This document shows positions 50,304 to 58,775 of a stretch of DNA of 64,000 bases, piece by piece. Position 1 is the first letter of the stretch; each line of letters starts with the position of its first letter. A model generated the notes under the pieces. That model saw only the letters and a list, made by a program, of their open reading frames with translations. It had not been told where the DNA came from and ran no database searches. A program made the position numbers and the translations under genes. The DNA is taken from positions 1-64,000 of the forward strand of contig NZ_QIBY01000002.1 of the NCBI RefSeq assembly GCF_003725335.1. Direction: 5' to 3'. Source of the stretch: Parvibacter caecicola (GTDB lineage Bacteria; Actinomycetota; Coriobacteriia; Coriobacteriales; Eggerthellaceae).

Positions 50304-52022
50304 ATGGACGCTTACCGCGGCGGGCAAGCCCCCTCGCCGGAACTGGGCCACTACCAGCTGCGGCAAGCGGTGTTGCAAACGTTGCGCTCCATCGGGCTGC
50401 GCCCCTCCGGTACCATGGGCCGCGAGACCATGGAGGCCGCGGTGGCCCAGCTGGCCATCGCCCCTGGCGACCTGGTGTTCGTGGACACGGAATGCCCCGA
50501 TTTCCTGGCGTTTTTGCTCAGCGGCCTTGCGGGGGATGTGGCCGTGGCGCTGGCGCCGCCCCTCGATGGCTCCCTCTCCCCCGAGCAACTGCTGCGGCTG
50601 CAGGACAACATTGGCCGCACGGCTCTCTCCATCACCGGCAGCAACCGCTTCGCCGACAGCGAAACCGCAGGCCAGCGCCGCCGGGCTGGCAGCTTCAAGC
50701 AGCTGCGCCACGGCTTCGGCGGCCGATTGCGCCAAGGGGTGCAATCCGGCGGTTTGGCGGTACCGGTGTCCGCCTCCCAATTTCTCAGCGATCCGCTGTG
50801 GCTGGCCAGTTGCGGCGAAGAGGCCGCTGGCGCCGCCCGGGCCGCCGACGATCTGCCCCCCAGCACCGCGCCCTGCCCCGGTAGCGCCGGCGCCGCCCCT
50901 GAAGGCGGCTGCCCCGAGAAGAAGCGCGGGCGCGGACGGCCGCGGAAGTACCCGCTGCCCACGGCGGCCATCTGGTGGACCTCCATTCCCGCTGCCGACA
51001 AAACCACCATGGCCTTCTGGGACATGAACCGCCACCTGTGCGGCGCCATCGGGCTGCCGGGCACCGAGCGGGCGGCGCTGTTCCTGCTCTCCCCCGAGGA
51101 AACCACCGCCGTGGAAATGGGGCAGCTGACGCCCCAAGACGATGCCGGCGGCACTGCGGCGGCCTTGGAGTCGCGGCGGGTGGGATTCGGGGAAATCTTC
51201 GCCAACGGGAAGCGCTACTGCCCCGATTGGTACCTGGACCCCCAGAACACCTGTGGCGAGGCACCGCTGGAAGCGGTGACCAGCCGCATCGGCCGCGGCA
51301 CCACCCTAAGCGGAAAGAACCTGCCGCTGGAAGGGCCGCTGCCCCAATGCCCCGCCATGATTCAGCGGGCCCAGCAGCAGCCGCCGGCCGTGCGCCCTTC
51401 GTGGATGCCCCGCACCGACACCTACATAACCTGGGGAAACCTGCTCGAACCCACCGATTGCTGCTATTTGGAGGCCTCGGGCATCCATCCCAACGGCTCT
51501 ATCCACCTGCAGCGGCTGGCGTTCATTCCGCCCCAGCAGGAGCGCTACACCATCGCCCCCGAAGACGGGCCGGTGCTACTGCTGCCCCGCGACGGCGGCA
51601 GCTGCGCGCTGGCGGAGGCCCCCTGCCCCATCCTGTTGGCCAACAACGTGTTTGCCCTGCGCTTCCCCTCGGGCGATGCCGGCGAAGAGGAAGAGGCGCC
51701 CCGCAGACGGGGGCGCAAGCCCAAGCCGCCCTCCCCTTTCGGCAACGCCAGCTCGCCATTGTGCGCCGCGCCGCTGCCGGCATACGTGGAGGTGTTCCTG
51801 CAAAGCGAGTACGGCCGCGCCCTGATAGGTCAATTGCCCAAGCCGCTGGGAAAAAGCGACATTGCCGCGCTGCCCATCCCGCTGCTTTCCGAGGAGATGC
51901 AGCGGGAGGTAATCGAGCGCGATGCCGGCATCAGCCGCACCGTGGCCCGGGAAGCCGAACGGGCCGAGCGAGTGATCGCCATCATGGAGGAAGCCGCCCG
52001 CACCAACCGCTTCGAAGCCTAG
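50304..52022 (+). CDS. AT-hook protein with HsdS/N6-methylase-like regions, unknown function
   Basis: A protein of 572 residues. No family is firmly recognised. Two AT-hook-like motifs are clear: [12 protein letters not shown] near residue 212 and [10 protein letters not shown] near residue 475, both for minor-groove binding. The C-terminal part ([12 protein letters not shown], then [47 protein letters not shown] and a coiled coil) resembles the target-recognition unit of type I restriction specificity subunits. The N-terminal half resembles a methylase-like domain without the NPPY motif. No HsdR or HsdM is adjacent. The start follows AAGGAGGAGG, a strong site, and a perfect dyad lies upstream. 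It is likely a DNA-binding protein. Confidence 0.65.
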   Translation: MDAYRGGQAPSPELGHYQLRQAVLQTLRSIGLRPSGTMGRETMEAAVAQLAIAPGDLVFVDTECPDFLAFLLSGLAGDVAVALAPPLDGSLSPEQLLRLQDNIGRTALSITGSNRFADSETAGQRRRAGSFKQLRHGFGGRLRQGVQSGGLAVPVSASQFLSDPLWLASCGEEAAGAARAADDLPPSTAPCPGSAGAAPEGGCPEKKRGRGRPRKYPLPTAAIWWTSIPAADKTTMAFWDMNRHLCGAIGLPGTERAALFLLSPEETTAVEMGQLTPQDDAGGTAAALESRRVGFGEIFANGKRYCPDWYLDPQNTCGEAPLEAVTSRIGRGTTLSGKNLPLEGPLPQCPAMIQRAQQQPPAVRPSWMPRTDTYITWGNLLEPTDCCYLEASGIHPNGSIHLQRLAFIPPQQERYTIAPEDGPVLLLPRDGGSCALAEAPCPILLANNVFALRFPSGDAGEEEEAPRRRGRKPKPPSPFGNASSPLCAAPLPAYVEVFLQSEYGRALIGQLPKPLGKSDIAALPIPLLSEEMQREVIERDAGISRTVAREAERAERVIAIMEEAARTNRFEA

Positions 52023-52121
52023 GGGCGCACGAGGCGACGGCGCAGAGGGACCTGGGCGGGGTCCCGGCGCGAGCATCCCTGTCGGGCCGACAGCAATGTT
52101 ACCCGGTCAAGCATGGGGAAG

Positions 52122-52877
52122 TTAGGCGACTGGCCTATAGACGGCGGACACCAGGTACTCCACGTTGCCTTGGGCGCCGGTGATGGGTGATTCCACCACG
52201 CCTTCCACTTTGAAGCCGGCCGCCGCCAGCGCCGCCTTCACCTCGTCCACCGTGCGCAGCCGCACCGCCTCATCGCGCACGATGCCGCCATCGGTTTCCT
52301 CATGGCGCGATTCGAATTGCGGTTTCACCAGCCCCACGAAGCGGGAACCAGGGGCGCACATCCGCGCAATCACCGGCACCAGCGGGGCCAAGCCGATGAA
52401 GCTCACATCGATGACCACCAGGTTGAAGGGAGCGCCCAGCTGGGCCGGGCTGGCGTCTTTGATGTTGGTGCGCTCGAACACCGCCACTCGCGCGTCTTGC
52501 CGCAGCTTCCAGGCCAGCTGGCTGTAGTTCACATCCACGCAAGCCACGCTGGCTGCTCCCTCTTGCAGCAGGCAATCGGTGAAACCGCCGGTAGAAGCGC
52601 CGATGTCCAGGCAGCGCATCCCTGCGGGATTGATGGCGAAAGCCTTAAGCGCGCCGGCCAGCTTGTAACCGCCGCGGGAAACGTAGCCGCGCCGCCCCTT
52701 CACGAATATGTCCGCATCGGGGGCCACCGCCACCGCGGCGCTGGAAACGTACACGTCGTCCACACGCACCTCGCGGGCAATCACCGCCCGCAGCGCTTCT
52801 CCCCGGCTGGCGAAAAAGCCCCGCTCCACCAGTAGGTCGTCCAGCCGCATCTTCTTTTGTTTCGGGGAGGCCACCAT
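52122..52877 (-). CDS. tlyA: TlyA-family rRNA 2'-O-methyltransferase / hemolysin-like protein
   Basis: A protein of 251 residues with an N-terminal S4 RNA-binding domain (MRLDDLLVERGFFASRGEALRAVIAREVRVDD) and a FtsJ-like methyltransferase domain (CLDIGASTGGFTDCLLQEGA, the SAM site). The catalytic K-D-K-E type residues include VIDVSFI and LVKPQFE. Known members methylate 16S and 23S rRNA and affect capreomycin sensitivity. The start at 52877 is used; ATG at the S4 domain start, 10 codons later, is the alternative. It is downstream of asd on the same strand, separated by a family A repeat. Confidence 0.93.
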   Translation of the reverse strand: MVASPKQKKMRLDDLLVERGFFASRGEALRAVIAREVRVDDVYVSSAAVAVAPDADIFVKGRRGYVSRGGYKLAGALKAFAINPAGMRCLDIGASTGGFTDCLLQEGAASVACVDVNYSQLAWKLRQDARVAVFERTNIKDASPAQLGAPFNLVVIDVSFIGLAPLVPVIARMCAPGSRFVGLVKPQFESRHEETDGGIVRDEAVRLRTVDEVKAALAAAGFKVEGVVESPITGAQGNVEYLVSAVYRPVA

Positions 52878-52911
52878 GTGCTCGCTTCCATCAGCTTGAC
52901 CAAATGAAAAA

Positions 52912-52932
52912 GGCAGAGAAGAGATCTCTGCC
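52912..52932. repeat. 21-bp palindromic repeat (family A), variant centre
   Basis: GGCAGAGA...TCTCTGCC surrounds AGAGA, between the asd stop and the tlyA start. The arms are the same as in other copies, but the centre is changed. Confidence 0.8.
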
Positions 52933-52990
52933 CTGTAGTTTATCGAAACGCACCGCGGCCCGCAGCAACGGGCCCGCGCGCCGCGCGCCC

Positions 52991-54040
52991 TTACGGCAGC
53001 AGCAGCTGGGCGATCTGCACGGCGTTGAGCGCAGCGCCCTTGCGAATCTGGTCCGCCACGTCCCAAAACGCCAAGCCGTGGGGCACCGAAGGATCCTTAC
53101 GCAAGCGCCCCACGTAGGCGCCGTCGGTGCCGGCCAGAATGCCGGGCATCGGGTAGCAGTTGGCGGCGGCATCGTCCATAAGGGTGAGCCCTGGCGCCGC
53201 CTCGAACGCGGCCTTGGCCTGCTCCACCGTCACCTCGTCGGCAAACTCCACGTTGATGGATTCGCCATGGCAGCGCAGCACTGGCACTCGCACGCAAGTA
53301 GCGGCCACTTGAATGTTCGGGTCGCCCATAATCTTCTTCGTCTCCACCACCATCTTCCATTCCTCTTTGGTGGAGCCGTCGTCCATGAACTTGTCGATGT
53401 GGGGGATGCAGTTGAAAGCAATGCGGTGCTGGAAGGCGGAAACCGTCAGCTGGTCCTCGGGGGTGCCCTCCAGGTACTCGCGGGTTTGGTCGTACAGTTC
53501 GGCCATGGCAGGCGCCCCAGCGCCGGATGCGGCCTGATAGGTGGAAACCACCACGCGCTTGATGGGGGAAATGTCGTAGAGGGGTTTCAAGGCCACCACC
53601 ATCTGAATGGTGGAGCAGTTGGGATTGGCGATAACGCCGTTGTGCCAGGCCACGTCCTGCGGGTTCACCTCGGGCACCACCAGCGGCACGTCCTCGTCCA
53701 TGCGGAAAGCGCTGGAGTTGTCGATCATCACCGCGCCGGCAGCCACCACCGCCTCGCGCATCTGCTGCGACACGCCAGAGCCGGCCGAGAACAGGGCGAT
53801 GTCCACCCCTTCGAACGACTCGGGGGTCATCTCCTGCACCACCAGGTTGCCGGCGGGCACCAGGCCGCAACCTTCGAAGGGCAGCTCTTTGCCGGCCGAA
53901 CGGGTCGAAGCCAGCGCCCGCACCTCCGCCGCCGGAAAGTCGAGGTCGTGCAGCACGTTCAAAAACTCACGCCCCACGGCCCCCGTGGCTCCCGCCACCG
54001 CCACTACCGGATTCGCCGGCATTTCTTTCGTCCAAGCCAT
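52991..54040 (-). CDS. asd: Aspartate-semialdehyde dehydrogenase
   Basis: NADPH-dependent reduction of aspartyl phosphate to the semialdehyde, the common step to lysine, threonine and methionine. It has 349 residues. VAVAGATGAVGREFL is the dinucleotide fold. Catalytic cysteine is in ANPNCSTIQMV, and the catalytic histidine and arginine region follows (RVPVLRCHGESINVEF). The start at 54040 follows GAGAGGAAAA. It follows lysC on the same strand across a 205-nt gap filled by a long hairpin. Confidence 0.96.
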   Translation of the reverse strand: MAWTKEMPANPVVAVAGATGAVGREFLNVLHDLDFPAAEVRALASTRSAGKELPFEGCGLVPAGNLVVQEMTPESFEGVDIALFSAGSGVSQQMREAVVAAGAVMIDNSSAFRMDEDVPLVVPEVNPQDVAWHNGVIANPNCSTIQMVVALKPLYDISPIKRVVVSTYQAASGAGAPAMAELYDQTREYLEGTPEDQLTVSAFQHRIAFNCIPHIDKFMDDGSTKEEWKMVVETKKIMGDPNIQVAATCVRVPVLRCHGESINVEFADEVTVEQAKAAFEAAPGLTLMDDAAANCYPMPGILAGTDGAYVGRLRKDPSVPHGLAFWDVADQIRKGAALNAVQIAQLLLP

Positions 54041-54127
54041 ATCGATTTTCCTCTCAACCCATCAATTACAAATCGAAAAATCCATCTGGTTCAGCTTTAC
54101 CAATCTATGGTCCAAATGAGCAAGCGA

Positions 54128-54239
54128 GAAGCCGCCCGGCGCCCCAGATTGCCCTGCGCAGAGGGCCAAGCGTACTTCGGTACGCGCCGCGCCCCCTGGA
54201 AAGGGCAAGATGGGGTGCCCGGCGGCTTCGCAGCGTCGA
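54128..54239. other. Long imperfect hairpin between lysC and asd
   Basis: The two halves are complementary over about 50 nt with a few mismatches and bulges, from GAAGCCGCC at the outer left to GGCGGCTTC at the outer right. They meet at the perfect palindrome around CGTAC-TTCG-GTACG. It starts 6 nt beyond the lysC stop and ends 88 nt before asd. It may be an attenuator, a processing site or a small mobile repeat. Confidence 0.8.
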
Positions 54240-54245
54240 GTAGTT

Positions 54246-55523
54246 CTAGCGGCCTTTGTTCATCTTCGCCGCAATCTCTTCGGCGGAAAGCTGGGTTTCC
54301 TCGAACACGCTGTCGGAATCGAGGCCGAAGGCGGTGTGCAGGCACTGCACCGCATGGGACACCTGGGCCAGATCAACCACCACCGAAAGGCGGATAGGCG
54401 ACGTGGAGATGGCCAGGATGTTGATGCTGTTCTCCCCCAGCGTGGAGAACGCCTTGGCAGCCACGCCAGGCGACGACTTCATGCCGGTGCCCACCAGGCT
54501 CACCTTCGCGATATCGGTATCCACCTCGTAGTACGGCGCCTGGATGGAGGGCAGAATGCGGTCGAGCGTTTCCTTCGCACGGCCCAAATCCCCCTCAGGG
54601 CAGGTGAACGAAATGTCGGTGATGCCGTCCTTCGACACGTTTTGGATGATCATGTCCACGTTCACCATGGTGGCAGCCAGGGTAGAGAACACCTTGGCGG
54701 CCACGCCGGTGCAGTCGGGCACGCCGCGGATGGTCACCTTTACCTCGGACGTGTCGTGGGCAATGCCGGTGATGACGGCCTCTTCCATTTCGGATTCCTC
54801 CTTGATGAACGTGCCCTGCGCATCGGAAAACGCAGAGCGCGAATGAATGACCACGTTCCACTTGCGGGCGAACTCCACCGCGCGGCTCTGCAGCACGCCG
54901 GCGCCGGCGCTGGAGAGCTCCAGCATGTCGTCGTAGGAAATCTCGTCCAGCTTCTTGGCGCGGGGGGCCACCCGCGGGTCGGCCGTGTACACGCCGTCCA
55001 CGTCGGAATAGATTTCGCACACATCGGCCCCGATGCCCCAGGCGATGGCCACCGCCGTGGTGTCGGAGCCGCCGCGGCCCAGCGTGGTTACGTCGTCGTT
55101 GGCATCGATGCCCTGGAAACCGGCCACCACCGGCACAAAGCCGCGGTCGAGCGCCTCTTGGATGCGCTCGTTGTCCACCTTCACGATGTGGGCCTTGTTG
55201 TGGGTGCCATCGGTGAGAATGCCCGCCTGGCGGCCGGAGAAGCTCATGGCCTTGTAGCCCAGCGCCTCGATGGCCATGGCCAGAAGCGTCATGGACACGT
55301 GCTCGCCGGTGGACAGCAGACGGTCCAGCTCGCGGGCGGGCGGGTTCGAGGTCACGGCGCGGGAAAGCCCCATCAGCTCGTCGGTGGTCTTGCCCATGGC
55401 GGACACCACGGCCACCACCGCATCCCCTTGCTGCTTGATGCGCACCAGCCGCTTGGCCACGTTCTTTATGCGCTCGGGCGAAGCCACCGAGGTCCCGCCG
55501 AACTTTGCGACAATAAGCGCCAT
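54246..55523 (-). CDS. lysC: Aspartate kinase
   Basis: Phosphorylates aspartate, the entry to the lysine, threonine, methionine and diaminopimelate pathway. It has 425 residues. VAKFGGTSV is the kinase motif, LGRGGSDTTAVAIAW binds ATP and the aspartate carboxylate, and YSDVDGVYTADPR is conserved. Two ACT domains (about 265-420) form the allosteric region. The start at 55523 follows AAGGGAAG; a longer frame upstream is not supported. asd follows on the same strand, so the two form a pathway pair. Confidence 0.96.
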   Translation of the reverse strand: MALIVAKFGGTSVASPERIKNVAKRLVRIKQQGDAVVAVVSAMGKTTDELMGLSRAVTSNPPARELDRLLSTGEHVSMTLLAMAIEALGYKAMSFSGRQAGILTDGTHNKAHIVKVDNERIQEALDRGFVPVVAGFQGIDANDDVTTLGRGGSDTTAVAIAWGIGADVCEIYSDVDGVYTADPRVAPRAKKLDEISYDDMLELSSAGAGVLQSRAVEFARKWNVVIHSRSAFSDAQGTFIKEESEMEEAVITGIAHDTSEVKVTIRGVPDCTGVAAKVFSTLAATMVNVDMIIQNVSKDGITDISFTCPEGDLGRAKETLDRILPSIQAPYYEVDTDIAKVSLVGTGMKSSPGVAAKAFSTLGENSINILAISTSPIRLSVVVDLAQVSHAVQCLHTAFGLDSDSVFEETQLSAEEIAAKMNKGR

Positions 55524-55770
55524 AGAACTACTTCCCTTATCGTTTCGAAGTCGCTTGCAAAAGCTCGCACCACTATAGCGCATACCGCGGACGCCGCGCC
55601 GAGCGCACCCCCGCAAAGCGCCCGCCAAAGGGGCGAACGCCGCAAGCAGGTGCGCAATGGGAGGGCGCAACCGAGCGGACCCACTCCCACCAGCCTGCAA
55701 GACAAATGCCAAACAGTCACTATCGCTCTGCGGGCACTGCGCAGGACAAATCGCTTCTCAAAGCAGATTC

Positions 55771-55800
55771 TTGATAAAGGATATTCAAAAAAGCTATATT
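55771..55800 (+). promoter_or_regulatory. Promoter of the candidate RiPP operon
   Basis: TTGATA (55771-55776) and TATATT (55795-55800) are separated by 18 bp in an AT-rich patch that contrasts with the GC-rich surroundings. Transcription would start near 55807, 50 nt before the small cysteine-containing ORF. Confidence 0.7.
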
Positions 55801-55856
55801 GCTAGTAGAATGAAGAACATTAGATTTAGCCATCACAGCGAAGAGGAGGAGCCACG

Positions 55857-55970
55857 ATGCTGTTCTACATTGATGCTTCTGCCAGTCGAGGATGCCTAGA
55901 CATTGGCATAGGAGGTGTTTGCTTGAGCGTTGGTATGATTTCCCTGCCGAAACAAAACCCACTGTCCTAG
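55857..55970 (+). CDS. Candidate RiPP precursor peptide, 37 residues
   Basis: A short ORF starting at ATG 55857 behind a very strong Shine-Dalgarno (AAGAGGAGG, 7 nt before the start) and a good promoter. It begins MLFYIDASASRG and carries Cys13 and Cys22 in GCLDIGIGGVCLSVGM, a Gly-rich hydrophobic core, then a polar end with LPKQNPLS. It is the first ORF of an island that encodes a radical SAM/SPASM enzyme 0.9 kb downstream. The two cysteines and glycines would suit thioether or similar cross-links. The leader/core border and the modification are unknown. An overlapping frame (55810-55899, 29 codons, with CC) starts close to the transcript start and is the alternative. No family known to me matches. 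Confidence 0.55.
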   Translation: MLFYIDASASRGCLDIGIGGVCLSVGMISLPKQNPLS

Positions 55971-56001
55971 GGCGATAAGCCAAGTAGATAAGAGGTATCC
56001 C

Positions 56002-56562
56002 GTGGAGCCACATTGCACTGAAACAGTAGCGACCAACAAGGCCCTTTCCAGGCTTCAGTCCGCATCCAGGGTTTTGTCCGTCGTATTCCTGATAGTGTTT
56101 GCCGTTCTTTTCCTCTTATGCATAGCTGCCATGGTTCTGCTTACCGTCGGCGCTCTCCAAGAGGGCATGGCGGGCGATGCCTCCTTCTGGGTCAACTTGA
56201 TCTCTACGGCCGTTTCCTGCATCGCGTTCCAGCTTGTCGTCTTTTGCCTCTTCGTTGGCTTTCGTAGCATAGGTCGCGGCCACTCCCCATTCACAAAGCT
56301 CTTATCGCGGCTGATTCTTGTCATCGGGGTCCTCTTCCTTATCATCTTCATTGCCGAGCTGCTCTCCGAGTCCAGCTTCAGCGCCTACGTGTACCCCTCA
56401 AGCGACATCCGACTGGGAATCGTGGACACGCCCCCCGAAAAATCTCCCTTTTCGATTTTCGTTGACATAAAGGCGCTTTCGGCGGCTGTGGTATGCTTCT
56501 GCCTATCGATGGCATTTTCCTATGGGCGAATGCTGCAGGAAGTGAACGACGGGACGGTATAG
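56002..56562 (+). CDS. DUF2975 family membrane protein
   Basis: Four-helix membrane protein of 186 residues with segments at about 24-52, 65-95, 100-122 and 153-173. The layout and the motif FRSIGRGHSPF, followed by a long hydrophobic helix, fit DUF2975, a family that is nearly always paired with a small XRE regulator. That regulator gene follows 8 nt downstream. The start is GTG at 56002 behind AGAGGT, 32 nt after the small peptide ORF. In this context it might give immunity, sense or export the peptide, but no experiment is known to me. Confidence 0.8.
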   Translation: MEPHCTETVATNKALSRLQSASRVLSVVFLIVFAVLFLLCIAAMVLLTVGALQEGMAGDASFWVNLISTAVSCIAFQLVVFCLFVGFRSIGRGHSPFTKLLSRLILVIGVLFLIIFIAELLSESSFSAYVYPSSDIRLGIVDTPPEKSPFSIFVDIKALSAAVVCFCLSMAFSYGRMLQEVNDGTV

Positions 56563-56569
56563 GCCCCCA

Positions 56570-56809
56570 ATGGCAATCATCATTCGGCTTGACAGAGTGC
56601 TTGCAGATCGAAAAGTCAAATCCGTGGATCTAGCCAATAAGCTCGGGCTCTCCCCCCTTTCCCTCTCAAGACTCAAAACGGGAAAGGTCAAGGCCGTAAA
56701 AATCGAAACCATGGACGGTCTTTGCAAGCTTCTGGATTGCCAACCTGCAGACATCTTCGAATATGTCCCCGATGACGAATGCGACGGACTGTTCGGCATA
56801 GACGACTAG
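56570..56809 (+). CDS. Small XRE-family transcriptional regulator (YozG type)
   Basis: Cro/CI-like helix-turn-helix protein of 79 residues. IIIRLDRVLADRKVKSVDLANKLGLSPLSLSRLKTGKVKAVKIETMDGLCKLLDCQPADIFEYV matches the short HTH regulators that accompany DUF2975 proteins. The acidic tail (DDECDGLFGIDD) is short. It lies 8 nt behind the membrane protein gene and 27 nt before the radical SAM gene. It probably controls the operon promoter at 55771. Confidence 0.88.
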   Translation: MAIIIRLDRVLADRKVKSVDLANKLGLSPLSLSRLKTGKVKAVKIETMDGLCKLLDCQPADIFEYVPDDECDGLFGIDD

Positions 56810-56836
56810 CCCCCTTAAACGAAGAAGGATAGCGCC

Positions 56837-58078
56837 TTGAAGCTCAACTGCCACGCAGCTCTCTTTCGGTTTGCAAGCATCCCAATGCTGGGCAACACAT
56901 CAACTGGCTGCATTGTAGGGCTAACCCAAACAGGGTTAGCCCTTTGTGAGAAAATGCTGCAAGAGGACGTTCCCAAAGAAAAGGCATTTCAAGAAGAGCC
57001 TCAGCTCTGTCAGCACTTGCTCGATGCGGGATTCTGCGATTCAAATGTCGCAGAATCCCGCCATCAGCCCAAATCCGCCTATCTCCATGTAACCCAACGA
57101 TGCAATTTAAATTGCATCGGATGCTATTCCGCCAACGAACTTAGGAACGCAGCAAATGATCCATCGGCAACCGATTTGAAAAAAGCCATCAATCAGTTGC
57201 AGCACGTTGGCATTTCTCATCTAATCATTTCTGGAGGAGAGCCGCTGTTACGCAATGACCTTGAAGAAATAGCAAAGCATGCCAAGGAGAATTGCGGTAT
57301 ATCGGCCATCACAGTTCTCAGCAACGGAACCCTAATAACCAAGGAAAGGGCTCGCGCACTCTCCCGCTATGTTGACAAAATAGCCATCTCGTTTGATGGG
57401 TGCTCATCAGATTCCATTCCCTACATTCGTGGAAGCCAGAGGTTCGACCAGCTCTGCACGGCGCTTGAGGCGGTCGTAGATTCAGGGACAACGGGACACA
57501 TCATCGCGACGGTTCATGCCAAAAACTATGACGACATGCAACAATACCTTCAGCTAGCAGATCGCTATGGCGTATCCGTCAATTTCAGCCTCCTGTCCTG
57601 CAGGCCCAGCAACGAGCAAATCTCCGATCTCATACCAAATCCCCAGGCGCAAGCAGATTTAAGCAGAACGCTTATATCCTGCTCATCGACAACGATGGTG
57701 GATGACTCCCCATTAGGACCCTCTCTCGTGGCTCGGAGCAGCTGCGGGGCCGGATGCACCTGTTTGAGCGTAGATTCGGATGGCTCAGTCTACCCCTGCC
57801 ACATGCTCCATTTTCCAGAATTCAGAATGGGCAATTGTTACGCCGAAGACATTGCCTGCATACTTGAGGACGACATCGCCCAATGGTTTCAAAGTTTTGA
57901 TTCCGTTGCGATTCCCCACTGCAACGAATGCCCTTATCTCAGATTGTGCGGAGGCGGATGTCGGGCGCGGGCATTTTATGCTTCGTCAGATATTGCGGCC
58001 CCAGACCCTTACTGTCCAATGTACAAGACATACTTCGCAGAGTACGAGCCCATCTTCAAAGCTGCACTCTTTTCCTAA
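56837..58078 (+). CDS. Radical SAM/SPASM peptide maturase
   Basis: Iron-sulfur enzyme of 413 residues. The N-terminal 80 residues look like a peptide-recognition (PqqD/RRE-like) winged helix. The radical SAM cluster is CX3CX2C at Cys89, Cys93 and Cys96 (QRCNLNCIGCYS), and the SAM-binding GGEP is at 133-136. The SPASM region has CGAGCTC (303/307/309), YPC321, CNECP (362/365), CGGGC (371/375) and a last Cys393, enough for two auxiliary [4Fe-4S] clusters. This layout is that of RiPP thioether- or C-C-forming enzymes. The start is TTG at 56837 behind GAAGGA. Codon use is less GC-biased than in the neighbours, which suggests transfer. It is the last gene of the operon. Confidence 0.9.
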   Translation: MKLNCHAALFRFASIPMLGNTSTGCIVGLTQTGLALCEKMLQEDVPKEKAFQEEPQLCQHLLDAGFCDSNVAESRHQPKSAYLHVTQRCNLNCIGCYSANELRNAANDPSATDLKKAINQLQHVGISHLIISGGEPLLRNDLEEIAKHAKENCGISAITVLSNGTLITKERARALSRYVDKIAISFDGCSSDSIPYIRGSQRFDQLCTALEAVVDSGTTGHIIATVHAKNYDDMQQYLQLADRYGVSVNFSLLSCRPSNEQISDLIPNPQAQADLSRTLISCSSTTMVDDSPLGPSLVARSSCGAGCTCLSVDSDGSVYPCHMLHFPEFRMGNCYAEDIACILEDDIAQWFQSFDSVAIPHCNECPYLRLCGGGCRARAFYASSDIAAPDPYCPMYKTYFAEYEPIFKAALFS

Positions 58079-58181
58079 TCAATAAACCAGGCAAAGACCA
58101 TCCGGAAAGACCAAAAGATCCCATGGGTATAGAAGTGCCAATCTAGCAGGAAGGCAAGCTGATTGGACGCCAGACGGTCAA

Positions 58182-58216
58182 ACAGCGGAGGAGACGATTG
58201 CCGCTTCCTCCGCTGT
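58182..58216. terminator. Terminator-like hairpin between the radical SAM gene and the secreted protein gene
   Basis: ACAGCGGAGGA (58182-58192) pairs perfectly with TCCTCCGCTGT (58206-58216) around a 13-nt loop, between two converging genes. It lacks a long T-run but is stable and could serve both directions. Confidence 0.7.
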
Positions 58217-58253
58217 CGTACGCGCTCAATCTAACTTACCAACAAGGCTCTTA

Positions 58254-58712
58254 TCAGCCAAGCTTCGGTGACCCGGTTGGATAAAACTCTTTATATTTTG
58301 TATTCCCATCCCAAAGCCTCATCATACCCTTCGCATAAATTGGGCCAGCCTTTTTCGCACAAGTTCTGCTAACCTTCCAAAATTCTTGGGCCGGAATGAC
58401 GCTTGGATTGTACTGCCAGCCACTACTGTACAAAAGCGCTCCTGTATTCCAGTTGTATATAATCGCATTGAGTCCCAGACGATTGATGTCCGTTTTGTGG
58501 GTTGCACGCGCTTGCTGGGTAACCGTTGGACTATCTAAGGTTCCAGAAATGATAGCTCGAGTATTTGCCGCAATGGTGTTCGTCGTCCTGTAGAAGCACC
58601 AGGATCCAGCGTACTCCGCCGCATAGGCCACTGACGAGAACACAAGCAAGAAACTAAGGGCTGCCGCCGTGCAGGTAGCGGGAATTGAAATTATCCTCTT
58701 CTTTTTCAGCAT
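58254..58712 (-). CDS. Secreted small protein with two cysteines, unknown function
   Basis: A protein of 152 residues. A Sec signal peptide is clear: MLKKKRIISIP, a hydrophobic core and cleavage after AYA (residue 31). The mature part, about 121 residues, is rich in Thr, Asn, Tyr and Trp, and has just two cysteines, Cys39 and Cys118, able to form one disulfide. No family is recognised; a bacteriocin-like or surface role is possible. The start at 58712 follows GAGAAGGGA. It converges on the radical SAM gene, shares its lower GC content, and diverges from another secreted protein gene across an AT-rich region. Confidence 0.7.
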   Translation of the reverse strand: MLKKKRIISIPATCTAAALSFLLVFSSVAYAAEYAGSWCFYRTTNTIAANTRAIISGTLDSPTVTQQARATHKTDINRLGLNAIIYNWNTGALLYSSGWQYNPSVIPAQEFWKVSRTCAKKAGPIYAKGMMRLWDGNTKYKEFYPTGSPKLG

Positions 58713-58775
58713 CTTTCATCCCTTCTCTCAGATTTCTCCCGATGTAACCGTATTATAAATATTAATATTCAAAAT

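Noticed and set aside
50023-51137. Long N-terminal extension of the UPF0210 protein
   Set aside because: It runs antisense through the AT-hook gene, which has a strong ribosome site and good codon use; the family N-terminus is at 49982.
55720-56013. Minus-strand ORF opposite the small peptide
   Set aside because: No ribosome site. The region has a plus-strand promoter and a strong Shine-Dalgarno for the 37-codon ORF.
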